From Candidatus Omnitrophota bacterium (lineage in GTDB: Bacteria > Omnitrophota > Koll11 > Zapsychrales > Aceulaceae): 13,463 bases of DNA. The position numbers were made by a program, and so were the translations under genes. Under the pieces are notes generated by a model, which was given only the letters and a program-made list of their open reading frames with translations, ran no database searches and was not told the origin of the DNA. Location of the stretch: NCBI GenBank assembly GCA_029931885.1, contig JAOZRJ010000016.1:1-13463 (forward strand). The letters run 5' to 3'. Within the stretch, counting starts at the first letter, position 1. Each line of letters opens with the position of its first letter. Positions 6,866 to 13,463 of this stretch are shown here, in pieces.

Positions 6866-8043
6866 ATCCACCGGATCAAATAACCGGCCAAGACTATTCA
6901 GAAATTATTTCTCCTAAGGTAAATCTTTCTCCAAAGGAAAATCGTTTTATTAATTTCTTTGAGAATGCAACGCTTTTAGATTGGGAAGACTGGACGTGGC
7001 AGCTAAGTCATCGCATTCGATCAAAAGAAGCATTAGGCGAAATTATTACATTAACAGAAAGTGAGATTATAGGTGTTGAAGGGTGCGGCGAGAAATTAAC
7101 AATGGCCATTCCTCCATATTTCGCGAGCCTTATCGATCCTAACGATCCAGCGTGTCCTATCCGACGTCAGTGTATTCCTGTTGCTGATGAGCTTTGTAAA
7201 TCCGAGCATGAATTTGAAGATCCTTGTGGAGAAGATATGTATTCGCCAGTTCCCGGACTTGTTCATCGTTATCCGGATCGGGTTCTTTTTTTGGTAAGCG
7301 AAATGTGCGCACTGTATTGCCGTCATTGTACGCGTTCGCGTATGGTCGGGGAGGGTGTGAAAAAGCTTAAGAAATCAACCTATCAGAGCGCGTACGATTA
7401 TATTCGTTCTAATAAGAAAATCCGGGATGTCCTTATTTCCGGTGGTGATCCGCTGATGTTAAGTGATGAAATTTTAGAAGATATTATTAAAAATATAAAA
7501 GCGATTCCACACGTTGAGCTTGTGCGAATAGGAACAAGAATTCCTGTGACCTTGCCGCAGAGAATCACTAATGATTTGGTGGCTATGTTCAAGAAATATA
7601 GCCCTATTTGGATAAATATCCATTTTAATCACCCTAAAGAAATTACAAAGCGTGTTCGTTTTGCCTGCGAACTTCTTTCTGATACGGGTATTCCTTTGGG
7701 AAGCCAAACGGTTCTTTTAAAAGGAATTAATGACAAGCCGTATATTATGAAAAAGTTGGTCCATGAGCTTTTAAAAATACGTGTGCGGCCTTATTATATT
7801 TATCAATGCGATCCTATCGTCGGATCCAGTCATTTTCGAACCACACTTTCTTCGGGGCTTTCTATAATTGATAAATTAAGAGGTCATACAACCGGATACG
7901 CTGTTCCTCAATATGTTGTTGATACGCCCGGCGGTGGAGGCAAGATTCCAATCGAGCCCAACTGTATTGTTTCTCAGGATAAAGGCCAATATATCTTAAG
8001 GAATTATGCTGGACAAGAATATACACATTACGATCCTGCCTGA
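6862..8043 (+). CDS. kamA: KamA-family radical SAM/PLP aminomutase, lysine 2,3-aminomutase-like
   Basis: A 393-residue radical-SAM, PLP-dependent aminomutase that moves an alpha-amino group to the beta carbon. The [4Fe-4S] motif C149-x3-C153-x2-C156, the SAM-binding G-G-D-P (194-197) and the PLP lysine K361 in P-G-G-G-G-K are intact. Two residues that hold the lysine side-chain amine in Clostridium lysine 2,3-aminomutase (D293 and D330) match D317 (Q-C-D) and D354 (V-V-D) here, with the same 37- and 7-residue spacings to each other and to the PLP lysine. Glutamate 2,3-aminomutase has Lys and Asn at these places, so lysine or a lysine-like substrate is favoured. The protein ends before the C-terminal zinc Cys cluster of clostridial LAM. 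A GAGG Shine-Dalgarno precedes the start. No acetyl-beta-lysine gene (ablB), epmA or efp is nearby, so the osmolyte and EF-P roles have no local support. Confidence 0.9.
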   Translation: MNPPDQITGQDYSEIISPKVNLSPKENRFINFFENATLLDWEDWTWQLSHRIRSKEALGEIITLTESEIIGVEGCGEKLTMAIPPYFASLIDPNDPACPIRRQCIPVADELCKSEHEFEDPCGEDMYSPVPGLVHRYPDRVLFLVSEMCALYCRHCTRSRMVGEGVKKLKKSTYQSAYDYIRSNKKIRDVLISGGDPLMLSDEILEDIIKNIKAIPHVELVRIGTRIPVTLPQRITNDLVAMFKKYSPIWINIHFNHPKEITKRVRFACELLSDTGIPLGSQTVLLKGINDKPYIMKKLVHELLKIRVRPYYIYQCDPIVGSSHFRTTLSSGLSIIDKLRGHTTGYAVPQYVVDTPGGGGKIPIEPNCIVSQDKGQYILRNYAGQEYTHYDPA

Positions 8044-8050
8044 TAATCTC

Positions 8051-8071
8051 TTGTAAAAAATTCATTTACAA
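8051..8071. promoter_or_regulatory. Palindrome over the rpsU -35 box, possible operator
   Basis: A perfect 7-base inverted repeat, TTGTAAA and TTTACAA, is separated by seven bases. Its right arm contains the -35 hexamer of the rpsU promoter. That placement suits a repressor site. The stem is all weak pairs save one and four Ts follow, so a feeble terminator for kamA is the alternative. No regulator is identifiable. Confidence 0.3.
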
Positions 8072-8092
8072 TTTTAAAAACTATAATATAAT
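8065..8092 (+). promoter_or_regulatory. Sigma70-type promoter for rpsU and downstream genes
   Basis: A -35 box TTTACA (5 of 6 consensus) at 8065-8070, a 16-base spacer, and a perfect -10 TATAAT at 8087-8092. Transcription would start near 8099, leaving a leader of about 40 bases before rpsU. It lies in the gap after kamA and likely drives rpsU, and possibly purH-folC-mnmE. A second TATAAT at 8082 has too short a spacer. Confidence 0.65.
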
Positions 8093-8124
8093 AGCTTGTT
8101 CATTAGGATCAATTTGAAGAAAAG

Positions 8125-8130
8125 AGGTGA
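8125..8130 (+). promoter_or_regulatory. Strong Shine-Dalgarno of rpsU
   Basis: AGGTGA within AAGAGGTGAT, eight bases before the ATG at 8139. This is the clearest ribosome-binding site in the window. It fixes the rpsU start at that ATG and rules out the upstream in-frame GTG at 8127, which is part of the Shine-Dalgarno itself. Confidence 0.8.
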
Positions 8131-8138
8131 TTCATTCT

Positions 8139-8312
8139 ATGGCAGAAGTCAAAGTAACTGATAGTTTTGAAAAAGCCATGAGAGTATTTAAAAAGCAATG
8201 TCAGCGTGAAGGCTTTTTAATGCAGATCAAAGAAAAGCGATACTATTCTAAACCTTCAGAAATTAAAAGACGTAAAAAAGCTAAAGGCAAAAGCAAAAAC
8301 AGAGGAATATAG
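8139..8312 (+). CDS. rpsU: 30S ribosomal protein S21
   Basis: A 57-residue, very basic protein matching bacterial S21 in length and pattern: V-x-x-S-F-E-K-A-x-R-x-F-K-K-Q-C-Q-R-E-G near the N terminus, then R-Y-Y-x-K-P-S-x-I-K-R-R-K-K-A-K and a lysine/arginine-rich tail. S21 sits on the small-subunit platform near the anti-Shine-Dalgarno and helps start-site selection. The start follows a strong AGGTGA. It has its own promoter just upstream. About 90 bases separate it from purH, so it may be transcribed alone as well as with the genes after it. Confidence 0.95.
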   Translation: MAEVKVTDSFEKAMRVFKKQCQREGFLMQIKEKRYYSKPSEIKRRKKAKGKSKNRGI

Positions 8313-8321
8313 TTTTTGCTT
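8291..8321. repeat. 10-base inverted repeat spanning the rpsU stop codon
   Basis: AAGCAAAAAC (8291-8300) and GTTTTTGCTT (8312-8321) are perfect complements around an 11-base loop, with the rpsU stop codon inside. The stem is AU-rich and is not followed by a T-run, so it is not a standard terminator. It could be an mRNA 3'-end stabiliser, a processing site or chance in an A-rich region. Confidence 0.4.
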
Positions 8322-8403
8322 AGGAAAGATTTTGTGCCTTGTTTAAGTTTTAGAAGGTTAATTATTGTTCAATTTTATTAAAAATATTAATCATTTTTAA
8401 AAT

Positions 8404-9960
8404 ATGCTTAAAGTTAAACGTGCTCTCATCAGCGTCTCAGATAAAACCGGACTCATTGATTTTGCTAAAGGATTAAAAGAGTTCGGCATTGAGATTATTT
8501 CTACCGGCGGTACTGCAAAATTATTGAAGAATGCTGGTATCGCGGTTAAAGAAGTTTCGGATTATACCGGTTTTCCTGAAATGCTGGATGGACGTGTTAA
8601 AACACTTCATCCCAGCATTCACGGAGGCCTTTTGGCGCTTCGAAATAATCCTAATCACATGCAGCAAATAGAAGAACACGATATCGGCCTTATTGATCTC
8701 GCTGTTATCAATCTTTATCCCTTCGAGAAAGTAATTCAAAAAAAGAACGTTAAGCTGGAAGAAGCAATCGAAAATATTGATATCGGCGGCCCTTCAATGA
8801 TTCGCTCGGCAGCTAAAAATTTTAAACATGTCGCTGTCGTATGTAACCCTGGACACTATAAATCGATCTTAAAGGAACTTGACGCAAACAGCGGTATTCT
8901 TTCTGATCGCATTTTGATCAACTTTGCCGTCGAGGCTTTTGAGCATACGGCTCGCTATGACGGAATTATTTATAATTTCTTAAAAGGACATTTTCAAAAT
9001 CAAGAATTTTCATCTTTGCCAAGAGATCTGGTTTTACGGTTTTCGAAAATTCAGGACTTAAGATACGGAGAAAATCCTCATCAGGCAGCAGCATTTTATG
9101 GGGAAGAAGAAGCTCAAGACGGTTTAGCGAAAATGAAGCAGCTTCATGGTAAGGAGTTGTCATACAATAATATTTTGGATTTGAATAATGCTGTTGATGT
9201 TGTTAAAGATTTCAAAGATCCGGCAGCTACAGTTATTAAACATAATAACCCAACAGGTGTTGCTGAAGATAAACAATTAGACAAGGCCTATCAAATGGCT
9301 CTTAGTTGCGATAAGCTTTCGGCTTTCGGTGGCATTATTGGTTTGAATCGAAAAGTTGATAAAAAGACAGCTGCTTGCATATCAAAAAGCGGTTTTATGG
9401 AATGTGTTATCGCGCCGGGATATCATCCTGATGCACTGCGAATTCTAAAACAAAAGAAGAATCTGCGTATTATACAGTTTGATTTTAAGAATATTAAAAA
9501 AGTGGATTTTGATTTTAAGAAAGTAAAGGGCGGGCTTCTTTTGCAAGAGCAGGATAATCTTGCAATAAATTCTGATAATTTAAGAGTTCCGACAAAGAAG
9601 AAGCTTACTAAGACTCAGACAGAGTCAATACTTTTTGGATGGAAAGTTGTAAAGAATATCAAGTCTAATGCCATTGTTCTTGTTAAGGGACGAAAGACTG
9701 TTGGGATTGGTTGCGGGCAGACAAGTCGAGTTGGAAGTGTTGCGATAGCTATTCAAAAAGCCGGCAAACAGGCCAAAGGATCATTGCTTGTTTCCGACGC
9801 GTTTATCCCTAAAATTGATAATATTCAGATAGCTGCAAAAGTCGGGATCAAAGCTGTTGTTCAAACGGGTGGCTCGCTTGCAGACCCGGATGTTATTCGG
9901 GAAGCTGATCGCTTAAAGATTCCAATGGCTATGACCGGCGTTCGTCACTTCAAACATTAA
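8404..9960 (+). CDS. purH: Bifunctional AICAR transformylase / IMP cyclohydrolase
   Basis: Catalyses the last two steps of de novo IMP synthesis in the cytosol: formyl transfer from 10-formyl-THF to AICAR, then ring closure. The 518 residues cover both domains. The N-terminal MGS-like cyclohydrolase (1 to about 190) has S-T-G-G-T (33-37) and R-V-K-T-L-H-P (64-70). The C-terminal transformylase has L-R-Y-G-E-N-P-H-Q, L-S-Y-N-N-I-L-D-L and the catalytic K279-H280 in V-I-K-H-N-N-P-T-G, and ends in T-G-V-R-H-F-K-H. An in-frame TAA just upstream fixes the start at this ATG, yet no Shine-Dalgarno is visible: the leader is almost pure A/T. It shares dependence on folate with the two downstream genes. 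Identity is certain. Confidence 0.97.
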   Translation: MLKVKRALISVSDKTGLIDFAKGLKEFGIEIISTGGTAKLLKNAGIAVKEVSDYTGFPEMLDGRVKTLHPSIHGGLLALRNNPNHMQQIEEHDIGLIDLAVINLYPFEKVIQKKNVKLEEAIENIDIGGPSMIRSAAKNFKHVAVVCNPGHYKSILKELDANSGILSDRILINFAVEAFEHTARYDGIIYNFLKGHFQNQEFSSLPRDLVLRFSKIQDLRYGENPHQAAAFYGEEEAQDGLAKMKQLHGKELSYNNILDLNNAVDVVKDFKDPAATVIKHNNPTGVAEDKQLDKAYQMALSCDKLSAFGGIIGLNRKVDKKTAACISKSGFMECVIAPGYHPDALRILKQKKNLRIIQFDFKNIKKVDFDFKKVKGGLLLQEQDNLAINSDNLRVPTKKKLTKTQTESILFGWKVVKNIKSNAIVLVKGRKTVGIGCGQTSRVGSVAIAIQKAGKQAKGSLLVSDAFIPKIDNIQIAAKVGIKAVVQTGGSLADPDVIREADRLKIPMAMTGVRHFKH

Positions 9961-9967
9961 TTCTCTC

Positions 9968-11329
9968 ATGAAATCTTTTAAGGCCAGACTTTTCCTTGAT
10001 TCATTTATTAATTACGAAAGACAAGGTCTTCCTCAAAAAACTCAAAGTTTTAGTCTTCAGTCAATTAAAGAAATATTAAAAGTCTTAGATAATCCTCAGA
10101 AAAAGTTTTTATCTATTCATGTCGCAGGCACAAAAGGTAAGGGATCTACGTGCGCATTTACGGCTTATATTTTAAGAGAGCTTGGGCTCAAGGTAGGGCT
10201 TTATACTTCTCCGCATTTGTCAGATTATACAGAACGGATTCGTATATTAAGTCCCAATGAAAAAAGTAAACAACGCAAAAATGTTTTTGAAGGAAGTATT
10301 ACTGAGAAACAATTGGATAAAATAGCTTATAAGTTTTTTTGTAAGATCAAGAAAACTAATTTAAAAAAGAAGCAGGAAAGATTTACATTTTTTGAAGTTT
10401 ACACGGCTTTGGCTTTTTATTTTTTTGCTCAAGAAAAGGTTGATGTTGTGGTTTTAGAAACAGGCTTGGGTGGAAGACTTGATGCGACAAATATTGTTGA
10501 TGCGAAAGTTTGCGGAATAACATCTATCAGCCGTGAGCACACCAAACAACTCGGCTCAACACTTGCAAAAATTGCTGGTGAAAAAGCAGCTATCATTAAG
10601 AAAGAAACAAAGAGCGTTGTTGTTGCGCCACAAGATAAAAAAGTTTTTGATGTTATTGCAAATAGAGCAAAAAAACAAAATGTAAAAATGTTGTCTGCTC
10701 CAAACGATTTTTCATGTAAGGTTTTGGATGCGGGGCCGAGTGGACAAAAATTTGAATTGAGAGGTTTTAATAATAAATCTTATATTTTTAAAACATCTAT
10801 TTTGGGAAAATATCAGGCTGTTAATGCGTCTACGGCAGTTATGATGGTAAAAGGTTTGTTTCAATTAATAAGCAAAAAAGATGAAGACAGCATTGTTCGA
10901 GGAGTAAAGAATACAGTTTGGCCGGCGAGATTTGAGATTATTAAGAAAAATCCTTATATTATTATTGATAGCGCGCATAATAAGAATTCTGCAAAAAATT
11001 TAGCGGAAACAATCCGAGCGATTTTTCCAAAGCAAAAGATTATTTTAATTTGTGCGGTATCTAAAGATAAGGATACGCGAGGAATTTGTGCCGAGTTAAA
11101 CAACATTGCTAAGGATATAATTTTGACTAAGGCAAATCATCCGCGCGCGGAGTTTTTTTCTCTGGAAAAAGGACGTCGTCTTTTTCCCAGGAAGAAAATT
11201 AGTGTTATAGGGAATTCGAAAGAGGCATTATCATTAGCATTGAAAAAAGCTAAGAAAAAAGATATTATCTTAGTTGCAGGTTCGGTTTTTATTGCAGGAG
11301 AAATAAGAAAATGTATCAAGAAAGCATAG
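9968..11329 (+). CDS. folC: Folylpolyglutamate synthase / dihydrofolate synthase, Mur-ligase family
   Basis: Adds glutamate to folates (and often to dihydropteroate), keeping them in the cell and improving enzyme affinity. The 453-residue sequence has the P-loop G-T-K-G-K-G-S (54-60), Y-T-S-P-H-L with E-R-I-R-I, E-T-G-L-G-G-R-L-D (164-172), the E-H-T-x-x-L-G loop (190-196) with I-A-G-E-K-A-A-I-I-K, and the C-terminal R-F-E...I-I-D-S-A-H-N (321-338). The last motif is D-G-A-H-N in most relatives, so a Gly-to-Ser change is present. It lies seven bases after purH with no Shine-Dalgarno visible, and its end overlaps mnmE by 19 bases. Whether it is mono- or bifunctional cannot be read from the sequence by eye. 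Confidence 0.93.
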   Translation: MKSFKARLFLDSFINYERQGLPQKTQSFSLQSIKEILKVLDNPQKKFLSIHVAGTKGKGSTCAFTAYILRELGLKVGLYTSPHLSDYTERIRILSPNEKSKQRKNVFEGSITEKQLDKIAYKFFCKIKKTNLKKKQERFTFFEVYTALAFYFFAQEKVDVVVLETGLGGRLDATNIVDAKVCGITSISREHTKQLGSTLAKIAGEKAAIIKKETKSVVVAPQDKKVFDVIANRAKKQNVKMLSAPNDFSCKVLDAGPSGQKFELRGFNNKSYIFKTSILGKYQAVNASTAVMMVKGLFQLISKKDEDSIVRGVKNTVWPARFEIIKKNPYIIIDSAHNKNSAKNLAETIRAIFPKQKIILICAVSKDKDTRGICAELNNIAKDIILTKANHPRAEFFSLEKGRRLFPRKKISVIGNSKEALSLALKKAKKKDIILVAGSVFIAGEIRKCIKKA

Positions 11330-12711
11330 AAGACACAATTGTTGCCGTATCAACGCCTCCAGGCAAAGGAGGAATTGGTATTGTCCGTTTGAGCGGAAAA
11401 GAATCTTTAGAAATAATTGATAAGATTTTTATTCCTAAAGGTAAGCAAAAGCCTCGTGGTTTTAAAAGCCACACAATTCATTACGGAACAATCGCTGATT
11501 CCGGCAAGGGCGAATCACAGGATGTTGATGAAGCCTTGGTGATGGTTATGCGCGGGCCAAAAAGTTATACCAGAGAAGACGTTGTTGAAATTAATTCTCA
11601 CGGCGGAACCGTATCTTTAAAGCGTATTTTAAATCTTGTTTTGGATCAGGGTGCACGCCTTGCGCAGCCCGGAGAATTTACTAAAAGAGCTTTTTTAAGC
11701 GGACGCATTGACTTAACGCAGGCTGAGGCTGTTTTGGATATTATTCAGGCAAAAACAGAAGCCTTTTTGAGGACAAGCGTTAATCAATTAAAAGGCGATC
11801 TTGCAATTGAGATTGAATCTATCCGAGAATCTTTGATGGATACTTATGTTGAAGTTGAGGCAATTATTAATTTTCCGGAAGATGATGTCGAGGTTGCAAA
11901 TCAGGAAAAGTTAAAGGGTAACATTTTTGATGCTTCCAAGCGTGTAGAGAAATTGCTTTCCTCAAGCGAGCAAGGGCGAATTATGAGAGAAGGCGCAAAA
12001 ATTGTTATTTGCGGAAAACCTAATGTTGGGAAATCATCTCTTTTAAATGTTTTGCTAAAACAACCTCGCGCAATTGTAAGCGAAGTTAAGGGAACGACAC
12101 GTGACACCATCGAAGAATCTGCGCAGGTCAAAGGTATTCCTTTACAGCTCGTGGACACGGCAGGGATTCTTAACCCGAGAGATTCGGTTGAAGAAGAGGC
12201 TGTTCGCCGAAGCCATTTAAATATTGATCAGGCGGACTTAGTTATTTTTATGTTAGATAGCTCAGAGGCGATCAGTAAAGAGGATCGCGAAATTATCGAA
12301 AAAGTCGAGGATAAAAATATTATTATTGTTTTTAATAAATGTGATTGCAAGATTTGTATGGATTTTAAGGAAGTGGATAAGATTTTTGAAAATCAAAAGA
12401 AAATTCAGATTTCGGCGCTGAAAAGACAAGGCATTGATATCTTAGAAGAAGAAATTGTTAAGAATATTATGCACGGAAAGGATTTTCTTAACGCCGATAT
12501 TTTGATTAGTAATTTGCGTCAAATTGAATCGCTAAAGAAATGCTTTGCTTCGCTAAAAAATGCCCAGGAACATTTGAGCGGCTCGTTATCTTTAGAATTT
12601 ATTTCTGAGGACATTAAGGCGGCGGTCAGTCATTTGGATAACATCACAGGGAAAAATATTACCCAAGACCTTCTTGACAAGATTTTTTCTTCTTTCTGTA
12701 TCGGAAAATAA
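11311..12711 (+). CDS. mnmE: tRNA modification GTPase MnmE (TrmE)
   Basis: With MnmG it installs the (carboxymethyl)aminomethyl group at U34 of certain tRNAs, using 5,10-methylene-THF as carbon donor. The 466 residues show the N-terminal folate-binding domain (about 1-120, opening D-T-I-V-A-V-S-T-P-P-G), a helical domain split around a G domain with G1 GKPNVGKS (235-242), T-T-R-D (262-265), D-T-A-G (282-285) and N-K-C-D (342-345), and the diagnostic C-terminal C463-I-G-K. A good Shine-Dalgarno (AGGAGA) sits inside the end of folC. It is the last plus-strand gene, and 28 bases separate its stop from the convergent gene. No convincing terminator is seen there. Confidence 0.97.
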   Translation: MYQESIEDTIVAVSTPPGKGGIGIVRLSGKESLEIIDKIFIPKGKQKPRGFKSHTIHYGTIADSGKGESQDVDEALVMVMRGPKSYTREDVVEINSHGGTVSLKRILNLVLDQGARLAQPGEFTKRAFLSGRIDLTQAEAVLDIIQAKTEAFLRTSVNQLKGDLAIEIESIRESLMDTYVEVEAIINFPEDDVEVANQEKLKGNIFDASKRVEKLLSSSEQGRIMREGAKIVICGKPNVGKSSLLNVLLKQPRAIVSEVKGTTRDTIEESAQVKGIPLQLVDTAGILNPRDSVEEEAVRRSHLNIDQADLVIFMLDSSEAISKEDREIIEKVEDKNIIIVFNKCDCKICMDFKEVDKIFENQKKIQISALKRQGIDILEEEIVKNIMHGKDFLNADILISNLRQIESLKKCFASLKNAQEHLSGSLSLEFISEDIKAAVSHLDNITGKNITQDLLDKIFSSFCIGK

Positions 12712-12739
12712 CGTATCTTTACAGCTTCTTGTCTAAAAT

Positions 12740-13463
12740 TTATTGCTGCGAATTTTCTTTTAAGATTTTTAGATATAAGTTTTGGAATTTCTCAAAAAGT
12801 TCTTTGTTCTGGAGGATGGCTTGCACTGATGGATCTGAAAGTGTTCTCGATAAGTCTTGTTCTTTAAGTCTTTCTAACAATTCTTTATCATTTAAAATAT
12901 TTTGTATAGTTTCATCATCGTAAATTTCTTGGAATTCATCTGTTGATTGAATTTTTGTTATTTGTTCGCGGCTTGGAGAAAAGTAGGATATTGAGGCTGT
13001 CGATGTGGGTCTGGAGCTTGATATGGCATGTAAAAGCGGTATTTTTGGTAGAACGTTTTGTGATATGAAAGATAGAGTGTAAGATGCTTGTATATTGGTT
13101 TTGATTTTCTCAAAAGTAGGATTCTGAGTAGGAAATAGAGTAGCTAGAAAAATAATTAAAATCCCGGCTGAGAATGACCAAGCAAAAGCTAACATTGTTC
13201 CTAAAAATTTACTCAAAAGTGCAGGAGGTTTGGATTTGCTAATTTTTTTATTCCATATTTTAAGAAAAAGGGATAGGAAGATTGATAATCCAATACACCC
13301 AAAGAAAAGAATACTAAAACTTTGTAAGATATTATGTGTTGAGTTATAATAATAAATAGCTAAGAAACTACTAAGAGACATTGAGATAAATCCGATGGAC
13401 AAGCGGATAATACCTTTTTGCCATCCGATTAATGTTACATAGAGGATAAAAAAACCTAGAACA
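12740..13463 (-). CDS. CvpA-family membrane protein, N terminus cut by window edge
   Basis: Minus-strand gene running off the right edge, with 240 residues visible. The frame continues upstream of the TTG at 13402 without a stop, adding 'GFFILYVTLIGWQKGIIR', which matches the start of CvpA proteins (helix 1, then G-x-x-K-G-x-I-R). The true start therefore lies beyond the window. Four hydrophobic helices follow the CvpA plan. After the last helix comes a Ser/Thr/Pro-rich linker and a charged C-terminal tail with two copies of a D-x-x-(I/V)-Q-x-I-L-x-(D/N)-K-E-L-(L/F)-E-(R/K) unit, 27 residues apart. CvpA proteins are inner-membrane proteins tied to colicin V production, envelope integrity and biofilm in some species, and the molecular role is unclear. 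The gene converges on mnmE. Confidence 0.78.
   Translation of the reverse strand, partial: VLGFFILYVTLIGWQKGIIRLSIGFISMSLSSFLAIYYYNSTHNILQSFSILFFGCIGLSIFLSLFLKIWNKKISKSKPPALLSKFLGTMLAFAWSFSAGILIIFLATLFPTQNPTFEKIKTNIQASYTLSFISQNVLPKIPLLHAISSSRPTSTASISYFSPSREQITKIQSTDEFQEIYDDETIQNILNDKELLERLKEQDLSRTLSDPSVQAILQNKELFEKFQNLYLKILKENSQQ
12785..12919 (-). repeat. Duplicated helical repeat in the CvpA-like C-terminal tail
   Basis: Two protein repeats, D-D-E-T-I-Q-N-I-L-N-D-K-E-L-L-E-R-L and S-D-P-S-V-Q-A-I-L-Q-N-K-E-L-F-E-K-F, are offset by 27 residues. They resemble the DP/STI1-type short helical repeats of chaperone-binding proteins. The DNA copies have diverged, so the duplication is old or maintained at the protein level. 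Confidence 0.6.

Noticed and set aside
8127..8138. GTG start adding four residues to S21
   Set aside because: The GTG is part of the AGGTGA Shine-Dalgarno, and the ATG at 8139 has correct spacing and matches S21 N termini.
12712..12739. Terminator between mnmE and the convergent gene
   Set aside because: Only a four-base CAGC/GCTG pairing without a proper T-run is present, which is too weak to call.
12729..12923. 64-residue plus-strand open frame after mnmE
   Set aside because: It is antisense to the CvpA-like tail, which has clear repeats on the minus strand, and it has no Shine-Dalgarno.
13400..13402. TTG as the start of the CvpA-like gene
   Set aside because: The frame stays open to the window edge and the upstream residues match the first helix of CvpA, so the TTG is an internal leucine codon.

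Overview
The window comes from an AT-rich bacterial genome with tightly packed genes. Gene ends overlap by 1 to 19 bases in many places, Shine-Dalgarno use is mixed, and the house-keeping genes are bacterial (Era, MnmE, S21, PurH). I see no plasmid, phage, transposon, rRNA, tRNA or CRISPR signal, so this looks like ordinary chromosome. Gene content and protein style resemble an uncultured anaerobic lineage such as Omnitrophota. That placement is my impression from the proteins and not a computed result.

Bases 1-5611 hold one co-directional run. It contains the 3' end of a DHH/DHHA1 phosphoesterase (NrnA type), a three-helix PQ-loop/SemiSWEET-like protein, Era GTPase, a stand-alone NAD(P)HX epimerase, endonuclease III, a soluble PRC-barrel/MgtE-N/CBS protein, and an NRAMP-superfamily transporter. 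The transporter's metal-site motifs are of the NRAMP-related magnesium transporter kind. The last two genes overlap by one base and read as a split Mg2+ uptake system: a soluble MgtE-type sensor encoded next to an unrelated permease.

Bases 5612-5848 hold no confident gene. They do contain a GC-rich hairpin with a U-tract that ends 5 bases before the next start codon. This is either the terminator of the transporter operon or a conditional terminator controlling what follows.

Bases 5849-8043 encode a two-gene unit with a 4-base overlap: a Ddl-like ATP-grasp ligase and a KamA-family radical-SAM/PLP aminomutase. The aminomutase keeps the two aspartates that bind the lysine side chain in lysine 2,3-aminomutase. 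Together they suggest an enzyme pair that makes a beta-amino acid and then ligates it. I know of no firmly assigned pathway with exactly this pair, and this is the most open biology in the window.

Bases 8044-12711 start with a good sigma70-type promoter whose -35 box lies in a palindrome. They continue with rpsU (S21), purH (last two steps of IMP synthesis), folC (folate polyglutamylation) and mnmE (tRNA U34 modification GTPase). PurH and MnmE both use folate one-carbon units, and FolC makes the retained polyglutamate form, so folate links the three. The last gene, on the opposite strand and running off the right edge, encodes a CvpA-family membrane protein with a duplicated 'DP'-type helical repeat at its C terminus.
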